In this document: one piece after another, positions 11,141 to 19,612 of the stretch
Layout: every line of letters starts with the position of its first letter
How positions within the stretch are numbered: the first letter of the stretch is position 1
From: Fabrea salina
Taxonomy: Eukaryota > Ciliophora > Heterotrichea > Heterotrichida > Fabreidae
Assembly (NCBI GenBank): GCA_022984795.1
Contig: JALIHJ010000008.1
Coordinates: 1 to 64,000, forward strand
Direction of reading: 5' to 3'
Length of the DNA: 64,000 nt
Made by a program: the position numbers and the translations under genes
Notes under the pieces: model-generated
What the model was told of the DNA's origin: nothing
The model's database searches: none
The model's input: the letters and a program-made list of their open reading frames with translations, nothing else

Positions 11141-11683
11141 ATGTATTTAAGGAAAAAGTTTTTAAAAAGAGAAAGCAGAAGTCCTCTTGACAGCAAAGTG
11201 AGCAGTCTTAGGAGAACTCCAGTGCCTATGAGGAACTGTTCGCCGTACGCCAGGTCTCCAGTTCCTTCAAACATAAAGATTAAAAAGAGGCTTTCTCTTC
11301 TGCTTGAGAAAAAGTCAGAAACACAAAAACCCCACACTCGCAACAAAAGCACTATTATTTCTGACACGAATTTCAATGACCTCAAGTTTTACCCGTTTGG
11401 CCAAAGCAGAACTTCTAACAGATACGAAGGAACGGAAGAAAAGAACTTGGAAGAAAACTTGATATGTACTCCTACATCGTCTGAAAGCAACAACAACAAA
11501 AGCCAGATAATAGAAAAAAACATTCAAAGGTACTTCCGGCAAGAAATTGACCACCACTTGACAGACTCGTTTGAGGTTTCCAAACCAGTAAAGAAAAACT
11601 CTAAAATTAAGTTCCCTAAAATCACTACTAGGATTTACGAATCCGGGTTCAAAAAGAAAAAAAGGAACCTTTCAGTTTTGTAG
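11141..11683 (+). CDS. basic Ser/Lys-rich protein, unknown
   Basis: A 180-residue frame rich in Lys, Arg, Ser and Pro, with SP/TP motifs (RSPLDS, RTPVPMR, RSPVPS) and a lysine-rich tail (FKKKKRNLSVL). No domain recognised and it looks largely disordered. The ATG at 11141 lacks the usual A/T tract directly before it, which lowers confidence. It is convergent with the LIN9 gene, with 9 bp between the stops, the typical local spacing. The many SP/TP sites would suit a cell-cycle or cytoskeletal kinase substrate, but that is inference. Confidence 0.6.
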   Translation: MYLRKKFLKRESRSPLDSKVSSLRRTPVPMRNCSPYARSPVPSNIKIKKRLSLLLEKKSETQKPHTRNKSTIISDTNFNDLKFYPFGQSRTSNRYEGTEEKNLEENLICTPTSSESNNNKSQIIEKNIQRYFRQEIDHHLTDSFEVSKPVKKNSKIKFPKITTRIYESGFKKKKRNLSVL

Positions 11684-11692
11684 TAACATAAA

Positions 11693-13318
11693 TTAAGCTT
11701 TAGAAATGTTTTGTCTTAACTGAGCTACAGCAGAACAGACTTGTTGGTAAGAGTCTCGGTTGCTTTCACAAGCAGGTGCGAGTGCAGCTAATGTATCATC
11801 TAGAGTCTTGAACCATTTAGAGTCCCTGTCGTTGCGCAGGTTGCTGGCTGAGGCAAGTAGAAGTACGGCATTTGTAAGTGCTTGTCTCAGCCTGTGCATT
11901 TCGATGTCCGAAAAGTCAAGGTTAAAGAGTTGGTTTTCGTACTCTCTGACAAGAGCCAAAGCACTTTCTTTGAGCTCTTCAGTTCGGGGCTCAGGTCCAG
12001 CAGCTCGCAGTCTGAAAATTTCAAGGACCTTAGAAAGTGCTGTGTTGAAGGCCTGAATAGCTACGCAAATCCAAGCATACTGCTGCTGGAAGTCCATGTC
12101 GGGTTTCCAGTCAGGGCCCATGTTCCTGACTTCAGCGTTGTACTTCTTAAGAAGCTCAACCATAGCTTCTTTGCGTTCTAGTAGTTTCAAAAGGAAAGCC
12201 ATAGCGTAAATGTTGACTCCTGCTTTAAAAGTGACTCGAGCGGGTTCTTCTCGGGGTTCCTCTCCAGAGTACATAGGCACGAGTTGGGTGTCTGCTACAC
12301 TGGAGACTCCGAGGTCTGCTTTGTCGAACTGGACATGGTACTTGTTGGCGTCAAGTGTCAAAATACTTCCACTTCTCAGGTCTCCTGTGTGGGGGTGGAT
12401 TGCTAAGACTTTCTGGCCTACCCAAAGCCTAGAGGAAACGTTGCCTGGGTTCATTTTGATGTAAGGCAGCATGTCGTGGTAGGAACTAGGGAGTATTTTG
12501 CCTTGCTGCAATTCCTTGATGGCTTCTCTGTATTTGGTGAGCTTGTTTTTTTCTTCTTTGAGGAACTGAAGCGAGAACCTTCTTGGTTTGCCTACTGAAG
12601 ACTTCAATGCTCGCCAGTCCGAAAGTGACAAAACCTCAACACCTTCGATTCCTAGCGACTTCATGACTTCCTGGAACTCGTTGTAAGAAAAGAACCCCCT
12701 GTCGACGTAGGAGTAAAACCACTCGCACTTGCACCAATTCAATACTTTGGGAGAAACAGGGATGTCTGAGACTTGCTGAGCGTAGTCGTTGAGAAATATG
12801 TGGGGAGAGTAAACAAAATTTGGAAAAGTCCTGGTTTGTTTGGAGTCTTTGAACCTCCGAGTGTAGAGCAAAGAAGTGTCTGCAGGTTTGGAGATGAGGT
12901 CAAAGCCTTCTTTTTTAGGAGTTCGTCGCAAGGGGGTGCGGGGACTTTGCATTTTGCGTCTTCTGTAGTCTTCGTCTTGAGGGGAACTTTTGGCGGGGGT
13001 GCTCCAGACGCGGCAAAAGTCTTCATCGAATCCCGGGGGCTTTAGTGAATTTATGTTTGCATGGAAGTCTTGCATCACGAGACTCAAGTCTTGTGAGTTG
13101 CAATTGGGGGAACTCAAGTAGTGCTTATTAATAGAATACAGTGTTTCTAGCATGTCTGGAGTGCGAGTATTTACTTGTGAGTCCAAAAGCGGGTTCTGTT
13201 CTGAAAATTCGGAAGAAATGCAGTGCCAGTCGTGGCCGTATTTTGCTAAGCCTTCAAGGAAAACTTCAAGTTCTTTTTCTGACCACTTTGGTCCCAAACG
13301 ATCTTCAATAGAAGCCAT
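11693..13318 (-). CDS. LIN9: LIN9 / Always Early (DREAM-MuvB subunit)
   Basis: A 541-residue protein started at ATG 13318 (TATATTATG context); upstream codons of the longer frame lack a good start. Residues 5-40 form a SANT-type helix bundle (GPKWSEKELEVFLEGLAKYGHDW). The DIRP domain follows near residues 185-300 with hallmarks NWCKCEWFYSYVDRGFF, GKPRRFSLQFLKEEK and VGQKVLAIHPHTGDL..GSILTLD..YHVQFD. LIN9/Mip130/ALY is the MuvB core subunit that binds promoters with LIN54 and switches cell-cycle genes. An N-terminal SANT before DIRP is the plant ALY-type architecture; the C-terminal part is helical. It follows CCZ1 on the same strand after 52 bp. Confidence 0.9.
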   Translation of the reverse strand: MASIEDRLGPKWSEKELEVFLEGLAKYGHDWHCISSEFSEQNPLLDSQVNTRTPDMLETLYSINKHYLSSPNCNSQDLSLVMQDFHANINSLKPPGFDEDFCRVWSTPAKSSPQDEDYRRRKMQSPRTPLRRTPKKEGFDLISKPADTSLLYTRRFKDSKQTRTFPNFVYSPHIFLNDYAQQVSDIPVSPKVLNWCKCEWFYSYVDRGFFSYNEFQEVMKSLGIEGVEVLSLSDWRALKSSVGKPRRFSLQFLKEEKNKLTKYREAIKELQQGKILPSSYHDMLPYIKMNPGNVSSRLWVGQKVLAIHPHTGDLRSGSILTLDANKYHVQFDKADLGVSSVADTQLVPMYSGEEPREEPARVTFKAGVNIYAMAFLLKLLERKEAMVELLKKYNAEVRNMGPDWKPDMDFQQQYAWICVAIQAFNTALSKVLEIFRLRAAGPEPRTEELKESALALVREYENQLFNLDFSDIEMHRLRQALTNAVLLLASASNLRNDRDSKWFKTLDDTLAALAPACESNRDSYQQVCSAVAQLRQNISKA

Positions 13319-13370
13319 AATATAAAGAGGCATTAGCGCTCTTAGATTAGCTACTCTTGTTAAGTTAGGG

Positions 13371-14687
13371 TTAGAAACAAGTAAAAATGTTATGGAAGTA
13401 GTGCTGGGCAAACCTAATGATTTCTTCTTCAACTTTGTTTGCAGGGGAAGACGAGGGAGGCAGTATCACAAATATTTCGCGCGAGTCCAGGATCTTGACT
13501 CCCATGACCCAACCTATTTGGGTTTTCAAAAGTGTCCTTACCATAGCGTCGGTTTTGCTGGAGTTCTGCATTTCAGCTGACGCACTTAATATCAGTTTGT
13601 AGAGGGCTTCGTCAATAGTGGCTAAGCGCGAACTTTGTTTTATGGCTAAGTTCATTCTGTTGTAGTACAAAAACTTGTAGTTGTCTTCTTGCATGATGGC
13701 GCGTTGGAACTGAGGAGCGATGGTTCCAGCAAGTTCACTTCCAGAGCATTCTAAAAAGCTACTTGTTTGGTCGCAGAAGCTGTCTTGGACTGTTTTGTTA
13801 AGCAACAACACCAAAAGTAAGTTTTCCTGGACCCAAACCATGAGTCTGTAAGGCGGGTGTTCTGGCAAGTAGATTTCTGGCATAAAAACTAAGTCCTCTT
13901 GTTTTCCATAAAGAAAACCCTTTTCGGGGAAGTCAAACAGCCTTGCGTAGCGACAGGCGTGGGGCACAGGGTCTCTTTTGATTGTTGCAAGTCTTTTCCA
14001 CTGTTTTCCTTGTGAAAAGTAAGAGTACAGAATGGACGAAGGAATTTGAGTTAAACTGGTGTAAACAAGGTGGCCTTCGTAAATGACTAGGGAGTGCTCA
14101 ATCTCGGGGTGGGTAGAAGTTAAGTTGTTTATTGTGTAGAGGACACTTAAGTAAGACTTTTTGTCCAAAGGACAATAAAAGAACCCATCGAAGGGGTCTT
14201 CCTTGGAACTCAACTCAAATAAGAAAAGAGTAGTGTAGTCCCCAAGCAAGACACCAAGGCCAGGGTAGTCCTCTGGGTACGAAAACTCAGAAAAAGCTCC
14301 ATGGAACAAGTAAAACCCTCTGTAAAAGGTCTCTGCAATGCTTTTAAGGACTTCAGGGTGGGTTTGGAGGTCTTGAGTTCTCAAAAAGCCTTCGCCAGAA
14401 GAGTGCTGAAGCACTATGCAGATCCAAACGTTGGGTTCGCAAGGGTACAGGATGTGTGTGTGCTTTTCAGTGTGGATGCTTTCTAAAGGTTCGTTTGAAA
14501 ATTGGTCCACGAACATGCACATGCCTTCAGCAAGTCCGACGTGGGATTGTTTTTCGTAAGGGGGAGCAGACTCAGGGTAGTAGTAAAGTAACTTGCAAAG
14601 TGCATAGTCTTCTTCAGCAGGGTTTTCCCAAGCTGGTTTAAGAGTGGTGTTAAAAACAAACAAACTAGAAACTACTGCGTCTCGCAT
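13371..14687 (-). CDS. CCZ1: CCZ1, Rab7 GEF subunit
   Basis: A 438-residue protein. Its N-terminus matches the first longin domain of CCZ1: LFVFNTTLKP, then KLLYYYPESAPPYEKQSHVGLAEGM and SIHTEKHTHILYPCEPNVWICIV. CCZ1 forms the MON1-CCZ1 heterodimer that activates Rab7 on late endosomes and vacuoles. Two further longin-like segments can be placed in the middle and at the C-terminus (TQIGWVMGVKILDSREIFVIL). The ATG at 14687 lies one nucleotide after the seipin stop, so its transcript must start inside the seipin coding region or be shared with it. No MON1 gene is present in this window. Confidence 0.85.
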   Translation of the reverse strand: MRDAVVSSLFVFNTTLKPAWENPAEEDYALCKLLYYYPESAPPYEKQSHVGLAEGMCMFVDQFSNEPLESIHTEKHTHILYPCEPNVWICIVLQHSSGEGFLRTQDLQTHPEVLKSIAETFYRGFYLFHGAFSEFSYPEDYPGLGVLLGDYTTLFLFELSSKEDPFDGFFYCPLDKKSYLSVLYTINNLTSTHPEIEHSLVIYEGHLVYTSLTQIPSSILYSYFSQGKQWKRLATIKRDPVPHACRYARLFDFPEKGFLYGKQEDLVFMPEIYLPEHPPYRLMVWVQENLLLVLLLNKTVQDSFCDQTSSFLECSGSELAGTIAPQFQRAIMQEDNYKFLYYNRMNLAIKQSSRLATIDEALYKLILSASAEMQNSSKTDAMVRTLLKTQIGWVMGVKILDSREIFVILPPSSSPANKVEEEIIRFAQHYFHNIFTCF

Positions 14688-14688
14688 G

Positions 14689-15600
14689 TTAGTTATTCTT
14701 TTTAAAGATGCGCTTATAGAAAGGAAGGGGTTTTGGTTTGAGTAAGTGGGAAAAGTCCTTTGGAACCAACTCCGAGTTGTTGTTAGTGTTAGGAACTATC
14801 CACTCAACAGTGGGTTTGGGGGTTTCTTTTGGAGTGTCAGTTTTTGAGAACGACACATATTTCCAAGCAGTTGCTAGTAGTTCTAGCAAAAATATAACTA
14901 AACTCCCCAGAACCCAAGAAGAGTAGAAGTAGTAGTGCATTAAGTACCGAATTCCGAAGAGTTGGACTTCTAAGTTGAAGTAAGCTTTGTAAACCTGGAG
15001 TTCGGGAGGATTAATGGTTATGTTGATTTGCTTCACTGAAGAAGCATCAGGAATACTGTGGTATAAGTCAACCTTGATTTCCTGACTCTCTTGGGTCAGA
15101 CCTACTAAAATCAGCCAAAATTTAAATAAGCTCCGGAGAGTTCTCACAGGTTTGCTGTAGTAAGTCATCATGCCGATTCCTTTGCACTTCAAATCCTCAG
15201 AAAAGTCTACTTCAACGTTTACGTTTCCAACTTCAAAGTTGACTTCGGACTCAGGAACAACCAGCACTAAAGAAACTAAGTAGTCTTCGTTTTCAACAAC
15301 CAATTGAGAACCTACAGGAATGAATCCTTTTTTGCTCCTAAGTAAAGTTTACTCTGGGGTAGCATACAAGTGGAGGGGGACTTTTTGGTTGGCGAAGGGC
15401 ATGACTGAGAAATAAAAACCTCCATAAATCACGAAAGCTAGTGTAAACATTCCAGCTAAAGCAAGCAGAAGCAGCAACCCTTTTCCGAAATAGCTCATTG
15501 ACTTGAAGAAGGTGGCTTTGCACATTGAAACCACTGAAGACTTGATTAGTTTGAACTCGTTTGCAAGGTTCCGGACTGGATTAGGCAAGAGGCTAAACAT
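14689..15600 (-). CDS. BSCL2: seipin, ER lipid-droplet protein (one 15-nt intron)
   Basis: Two exons, 15600-15353 and 15337-14689, give 298 residues. The first exon holds an N-terminal helix and a first membrane segment (GLLLLLALAGMFTLAFVIYG). The second holds the lumenal seipin fold: VSLVLVVPESEVN, an MTYYSKPVRTLRSL segment and FNLEVQLFGIRYLMHYY, then a second membrane helix (WVLGSLVIFLLELLATAW). Seipin oligomers organise lipid-droplet formation at the ER. Without splicing the frame stops right after LYATPE, and the spliced frame continues as ESKKGFIPVGSQLVVENEDY. It is divergent from the next gene, with 18 bp between the start codons. Confidence 0.9.
15338..15352 (-). other. 15-nt intron in seipin gene
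   Basis: Sense sequence GTAAACTTTACTTAG. It splits a Glu codon (GA/G, phase 2); reading through gives an immediate TAA. Removal joins a membrane helix to the conserved lumenal domain in frame. Confidence 0.93.
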
Positions 15601-15618
15601 ATTTTAATTGCAGGCAAA

Positions 15619-15987
15619 ATGAACAAAAGACCCAGCAACACTCCAGAACGTAAGTTGTAGTCAGCCAGAAGAATCTTCATCCAACTGAAAATGAACGAAA
15701 AGGGAGAACCTTTGCTCGTCAGACACCAAGTTGAAGAAACTGCAAGGAACCTTTCAATCGACTCGCCTCGCAAAAAGTCCCTAGACTCCAGTCAAAACTT
15801 TGCTAAATTTTCGCCCACCAAAAAAAGCAACACTTCTCAAAGGAGAGATAACTTAAGACAGTTATCTACCAACTTCTGTATACATAAAGACCAAATGCAA
15901 CAGTATGTAAAAAAAGACCAAGCACTAGAAAAAAGATGGGAACAGTCAGAATTGGAAAGCAAAGTGGTTAGGTTAGGTAGTAACTAA
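15619..15987 (+). CDS. small Ser-rich protein, unknown (one 15-nt intron)
   Basis: Exons 15619-15649 and 15665-15987 encode 117 residues beginning MNKRPSNTPEPRR. The first ATG lies 18 bp from the seipin start codon on the other strand. Without splicing the frame ends at TAG; splicing joins it to a longer frame with SIDSPRKKSLDSS and SPTKKSNTSQRRD (SP-rich, probably disordered) and a charged helical tail ending KRWEQSELESKVVRL. No family recognised. An internal ATG at 15691 would give a 98-residue form, but the intron matches the other five closely, so I prefer the longer product. It ends 2 bp before the convergent gene's stop. Confidence 0.7.
15650..15664 (+). other. 15-nt intron
   Basis: GTAAGTTGTAGTCAG, phase 1, with an in-frame TAG when retained and A at position 10. 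It matches the end pattern GTCAG of the carrier-gene intron. Confidence 0.75.
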
Positions 15988-15989
15988 AC

Positions 15990-16706
15990 TTAAATGTAGT
16001 GAGCAAGTCCTTGGTACACTACTTGTGTTGGGTGGTTAAAGACGCACACGTTAATTTGGACCTGTTTTTGTGAGATTGAGTGGTAAATCAGTCGGTCGTC
16101 ACCAATTACAGGGTCTAGAATACTAAAGCTAGTGTCGAAGAGTTTACTAGTAGAAGCCGAGTCGTAGTGGTAGAACTCAAACTCGGAAGCCTTGATTTTG
16201 TGTCTTTTGGGAAAGTGTTCTTTTTTCGCAATGATGCCAATGGTTCCGAACTCTTCTTTGATTGCAAGGAGGGAGTCGTGCATCATTTTAGCAAGTAAAG
16301 CAGGTGCAAGCACTTGCTTTTTGGACTCTTTGCTGAAATCTAAGTGGTCGTTGTGGAGGAAAGTGTTGAAAGAGTCCAGTATCAAACAAGCTTTGGCCCG
16401 GGTGTTCCTAAGTAACTCAGGCAAAGCACACACCCGCATAACCATTTCCGGGAGTGAAAAAACTTGGAAAACTTTAACTCCTTCTAAAAGAGGAGCATCC
16501 ATGTTAGCGTCTATCCAAATAACTAAGTCACAAGAACTCAGTGCTTCTTGGCACAAGTGTTGGAGCACTAGCCTTTTGGAACTGTTGAAGACGTAACTCA
16601 GTTCGGCAAACTGGGCTTCAAAGACTTCACAAAAGCCCAAGTTCAGTCTGGTGGGCTTTGCTTGGATCCAGTCTTTTAAGTCACAGTCAAACTCTTTTAT
16701 TTCCAT
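15990..16706 (-). CDS. RecA/RAD51-paralogue-like protein without a clear Walker A (tentative)
   Basis: A 238-residue protein. The strand-helix order recalls small RAD51 paralogues such as XRCC2: a hydrophobic strand ending in acid (SCDLVIWIDANMD), then KVFQVFSLPEMVMRV, a Walker B-like strand (KACLILDSFNTFLHND) and a later strand after a long helix (GTIGIIAKKEHFPK). I see no GxxxxGKT/S motif near the N-terminus, so ATP binding may be lost, or the resemblance may be to ELP6-like pseudo-ATPases. The assignment rests on pattern only. It is convergent with the small gene at 15619 (2 bp apart) and 11 bp downstream of the next same-strand gene. Confidence 0.4.
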   Translation of the reverse strand: MEIKEFDCDLKDWIQAKPTRLNLGFCEVFEAQFAELSYVFNSSKRLVLQHLCQEALSSCDLVIWIDANMDAPLLEGVKVFQVFSLPEMVMRVCALPELLRNTRAKACLILDSFNTFLHNDHLDFSKESKKQVLAPALLAKMMHDSLLAIKEEFGTIGIIAKKEHFPKRHKIKASEFEFYHYDSASTSKLFDTSFSILDPVIGDDRLIYHSISQKQVQINVCVFNHPTQVVYQGLAHYI

Positions 16707-16717
16707 TTTCTGACTTA

Positions 16718-17179
16718 TTACTTGTTATAGTCAGAGACTTCCATGGCTCTCCTGTAAGTCAAATTGTCAATGCTTTCTGCCCTTTTGGCAAACCGCTTTT
16801 TGAGGGCCAAGTTCTCCAAAACCCAGTGAGGACATTCTTCAAAGATGAGATTCTTCCAATGGTTGCATTGGGGAACGTCGTCGGCGGGACTATAGACGTT
16901 GTAGTTGTGCTTGCAGAAAGCCAACTTGCTGATTTGTTTGGAACACTCACGGGGGTAGGGGACATCGTAGGGTTGCTTGTAAAGTCTTGCGTGCTTCCTG
17001 AACTGACTAGGGGCTTTGGTTTCGTGACTGAAATCGTGGGAGTCTACTTCAGGGTGGTCGAAGTGTTCACGACGCACCATTCCTTGCCTGAACTTAGAGT
17101 CCTTATAGTTGGTGTACCAAAACTTAAAGTTGTTTTCGCTGTAGCTGGGCTCACTTTCCCACAAACCTCGCGTTGACAT
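16718..17179 (-). CDS. twin-Cys helical protein, possibly mitochondrial complex I-type subunit
   Basis: A 153-residue protein rich in aromatic residues and His, without membrane segments. The C-terminal half has a helix with a CX9C spacing (ECSKQISKLAFCKHN) and a second with CX10C (CNHWKNLIFEEC), close to the coiled-coil-helix (CHCH) fold of intermembrane-space proteins such as NDUFB10 and NDUFA8. The closing helix (HWVLENLALKKRFAKRAE) is basic. Family membership is uncertain because the second spacing is 10 rather than 9. Its start codon lies only 7 bp from the divergent start at 17187. Confidence 0.45.
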   Translation of the reverse strand: MSTRGLWESEPSYSENNFKFWYTNYKDSKFRQGMVRREHFDHPEVDSHDFSHETKAPSQFRKHARLYKQPYDVPYPRECSKQISKLAFCKHNYNVYSPADDVPQCNHWKNLIFEECPHWVLENLALKKRFAKRAESIDNLTYRRAMEVSDYNK

Positions 17180-17186
17180 ATTTTAA
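17180..17186. promoter_or_regulatory. 7-bp spacer between divergent start codons
   Basis: ATTTTAA is all that separates the ATG codons of the genes starting at 17179 (-) and 17187 (+). If both starts are right, each promoter and 5' UTR must lie within the neighbour's coding sequence or be nearly absent. Confidence 0.6.
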
Positions 17187-17648
17187 ATGGATAGTAGACG
17201 TAGATGGGCAGACGCTGAGTCCGAGGAAGAGGAAGAACCCGAGTCCTCTGAAAAAGTTATTACTTCCATTCCGAACCTTGGGCAGACAGAAACCCAACCT
17301 GTGCCTCAGAAGAAAAAGCGCTCCAAACCCAAGCAAGAGGGAGACAAACCTGACCCCAATGTAACTACAAAACTCAATCCTAAAAAGGAAACTCCAGTTG
17401 ACCAGCCTAATCTTTCTAAAAAGGAGAAAAAACAAAAGGAAATGCAGGAACTAGATGCCATTTTAAATGAGTTCGGTTTGGAACCCCAAGCAGAAGGACC
17501 TAGTAAAGAGGAAGTTAAAAGCAACCAGTCTGCCAAACAAAAGGCCAAAACTTCTGACAAAAAACAGATCTTCCAGTCAGTGCGAGAAGAAATCAACGCT
17601 CGGCAGTCCAAAAAGAAAAAGAAGGATAAAAACAAATTCCCTAAATAA
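17187..17648 (+). CDS. small acidic/lysine-rich protein, unknown
   Basis: A 153-residue, highly charged protein. It opens with MDSRRRWADAESEEEEE, has poly-Lys stretches, and a short conserved-looking helix LSKKEKKQKEMQELDAILNEFG near residue 75. The tail is a lysine-rich segment (SKKKKKDKNK) typical of nuclear or RNA-associated proteins. No named family can be given. It starts 7 bp from a divergent gene and ends 5 nt before the RpiB start codon on the same strand. Confidence 0.75.
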   Translation: MDSRRRWADAESEEEEEPESSEKVITSIPNLGQTETQPVPQKKKRSKPKQEGDKPDPNVTTKLNPKKETPVDQPNLSKKEKKQKEMQELDAILNEFGLEPQAEGPSKEEVKSNQSAKQKAKTSDKKQIFQSVREEINARQSKKKKKDKNKFPK

Positions 17649-17653
17649 TCAAA

Positions 17654-18085
17654 ATGGTCAGAATAGCTTTGGCCTGCGACCATGCAGGATTCTCCCTGAA
17701 AAAAAATTTAGCAGTTTTTCTAGAGCAAAAGCAGTACGAGTTACTCGACGTAGGAACTCACACAAAAGAGCCATCCGACTACCCTGATTTTGTGCACAGA
17801 GCCTGCAAACTAGTTGTCTCCAAAGAAGCTACTTTTGGAGTGGTGATTTGCGGAACTGGAATAGGGTCTTGCATTGCTGCAAACAAAGCCAAGGGTATAA
17901 GGAGTGGAGTGTGCTGGAATGAAGAAGTTGCTAGGTTAGCAAGAGAACACAATGATTGCAATGTGTTGGCTTTGCCTGGGAAACACCTAAACTGTCAAGA
18001 CTCGCAGAGCATAGTTTGGACTTTCCTCAACACCCAGTTTTCATTTGAAGAAAGACATGTGCGTAGAATCTTTAAACTTGAGTAA
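17654..18085 (+). CDS. rpiB: ribose-5-phosphate isomerase B (RpiB/LacAB)
   Basis: A 143-residue single-domain enzyme of normal RpiB length. It interconverts ribose 5-phosphate and ribulose 5-phosphate in the pentose phosphate pathway. Motifs: IALACDHAGFSLKK at the N-terminus (phosphate and substrate site), DVGTHT, then VICGTGIGSCIAANKAKGIRSG holding the catalytic Cys and anion hole, and HNDCNVLALPGKHL. RpiB is bacterial by origin but widespread in protists. The ATG follows the previous stop by 5 nt, and the stop codon directly abuts the stop of the SIAH-like gene on the other strand. Confidence 0.93.
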   Translation: MVRIALACDHAGFSLKKNLAVFLEQKQYELLDVGTHTKEPSDYPDFVHRACKLVVSKEATFGVVICGTGIGSCIAANKAKGIRSGVCWNEEVARLAREHNDCNVLALPGKHLNCQDSQSIVWTFLNTQFSFEERHVRRIFKLE

Positions 18086-18880
18086 TTAATTACAACTTGC
18101 TTGCAGTGAAAGTTTCATTTGGAGAGACTGAACTCCGTTATAAAAGATTGCGTCGGTTTTTGTAAGCACAAACATAAAGCAACTGAACAAGTCGGACCTT
18201 AGTCCAAGCGTAACTTTGCTTAGTGTCAAAGGCGACTCAGTGTTAGTTCCGAACTTCACTTCGATTTTGCGGGGCTTGCTGAGTTCTATTGGAGTAACTA
18301 CAAACTCGAAGTGCTCGTAAAACCTAATTAAAGTCACAAGTACTAGAACTTGAGACACCTTTACTAGTCTGGTCTTTTGTATTACATTTTCGTAGTGGAA
18401 GCAAACGCGACCCCAGTCAATTTGGACTTCTTTAGTTCCTTCAGTCTTAATTTGGAGGTTATGGTACAACGCGTGGTCTTCGAACTGGTCTACTTGGCCT
18501 TGCCAGGGACAAGAAGTGTGTTGGACTTGTCTTAAAAGCAACACAGGACAGTCTATTAAGCGGTTATGCATACAGTAGCGTTCGTGGACTCTTTTGTCAG
18601 CAAGGGAGGGTGTGCTTTGACAGCCCTGGTGGGAACACTCTAAGTAAATACTTCCTAAGAGTTCTTCCAAAGCTAGATTGCGTCCAGGTTCTGAGGAGTA
18701 AACACTCCTACAAGTAGGGCACTTGGGAGGGTAGGGAAGTTTTTGGAAGCAAGTGTTGCACAAGGAATGGCCCTTCATGCACTCCAGCACAGGCTTAGAA
18801 AAGTATTCTAAGCAAATAGAGCAAGTTAGCAACTCAAGCAACTCAGCCCTTTTGGATTTGAGAGATCTGCGAGTTCCCAT
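18086..18880 (-). CDS. SINA/SIAH-type RING E3 ubiquitin ligase
   Basis: A 264-residue protein. A RING finger spans residues 18-55 (CSICLEYFSKPVLECMKGHSLC...CPTC) and is followed by the SIAH zinc-finger region (CSHQGCQSTPSLADKRVHERYC..., then CPWQGQVDQFEDHALYH). The C-terminal 120 residues are the likely substrate-binding beta-sandwich of the SIAH/TRAF class. It would ubiquitinate bound targets for proteasomal decay. Its stop directly abuts that of RpiB (0 bp). Substrate cannot be inferred. Confidence 0.88.
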   Translation of the reverse strand: MGTRRSLKSKRAELLELLTCSICLEYFSKPVLECMKGHSLCNTCFQKLPYPPKCPTCRSVYSSEPGRNLALEELLGSIYLECSHQGCQSTPSLADKRVHERYCMHNRLIDCPVLLLRQVQHTSCPWQGQVDQFEDHALYHNLQIKTEGTKEVQIDWGRVCFHYENVIQKTRLVKVSQVLVLVTLIRFYEHFEFVVTPIELSKPRKIEVKFGTNTESPLTLSKVTLGLRSDLFSCFMFVLTKTDAIFYNGVQSLQMKLSLQASCN

Positions 18881-18905
18881 TACCCGCGCTTAATTTATAA
18901 ATGGA

Positions 18906-19559
18906 TTAGTAACTTAAAAATGAACCATAGAACAATTCTGCGGACTTAGAATGCGACTTTCTGAATTTAGGAGTTGAGTTGCCTGAAGTAGCACTGAAGT
19001 CGAGTTTACTCTCGTTAAAAGGGTCGGAGTGCTTGCCTTGCTTTGAAATTTGGGAACAAAGTCTGCAAATCCTTACTTTATCACTGTAAGCTAGTGACTT
19101 TAGACTCGAGAAATAGGGAGAGCACTTGCCACAAACTACTTGGCCGCAACTTCTGCAGTGGTGTTGTCGAGTTACGAGACTGAACTTGGTTTTGCAAAGG
19201 CTGCAGAACTTTTGGTAAGCCCAAGTAGGTCTCATAGATACTATCATTGAGTACTTCCATTCAATGAACTCGCCTATGTTGGGGGCTTTTAAGTGGAGGG
19301 TTTTGGTTTCTGATGAAAGGATGATAACGTTGCTTAAGTTTTTTGGAGAACTCAAAGAAAGGCTTGGACACAAGTCAATGGTTTCCTGGGGTCTTTGTTT
19401 AGGGTGTATTTTTAACTGAGAATTGTACAATACAACAGTGGCTTCTTCCCAAGGACTTTCTTGGTCGGGAAGAACATCTTTAACCATAAAAGTAGACTCT
19501 AAAGTTCTAGACTTTACCTTAGAGGTGTAAAGCAGTTCCTTTGAAGAAGATTTTCCCAT
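18906..19559 (-). CDS. PH-like + FYVE zinc-finger protein, myristoylation signal
   Basis: A 217-residue protein. MGKSSSKE is a good N-myristoylation sequence. Residues 22-110 resemble a PH domain (ATVVLYNSQLKIH ... EFIEWKYSMIVSM, with the C-terminal Trp-containing helix). The FYVE finger follows near residues 118-170: FCSLCKTKFSL, RQHHCRSCGQVVCGKCS and VRICRLC. FYVE domains bind PI3P on endosomes. The basic RQHHCR patch is kept, but the WxxD motif reads WAYQ, so PI3P affinity may be altered. The tail is Ser-rich. Start chosen at the only N-terminal ATG. Confidence 0.85.
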   Translation of the reverse strand: MGKSSSKELLYTSKVKSRTLESTFMVKDVLPDQESPWEEATVVLYNSQLKIHPKQRPQETIDLCPSLSLSSPKNLSNVIILSSETKTLHLKAPNIGEFIEWKYSMIVSMRPTWAYQKFCSLCKTKFSLVTRQHHCRSCGQVVCGKCSPYFSSLKSLAYSDKVRICRLCSQISKQGKHSDPFNESKLDFSATSGNSTPKFRKSHSKSAELFYGSFLSY

Positions 19560-19612
19560 TTATTTCTAATTACCTCATAAAAAAACTTAGTCTAGTTATA
19601 ATTTAGGGTTTA

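Noticed and set aside
13319-13432. N-terminal extension of LIN9 overlapping the end of CCZ1
   Set aside because: It overlaps the CCZ1 coding end and lacks the start context; ATG 13318 begins directly before the SANT helices.
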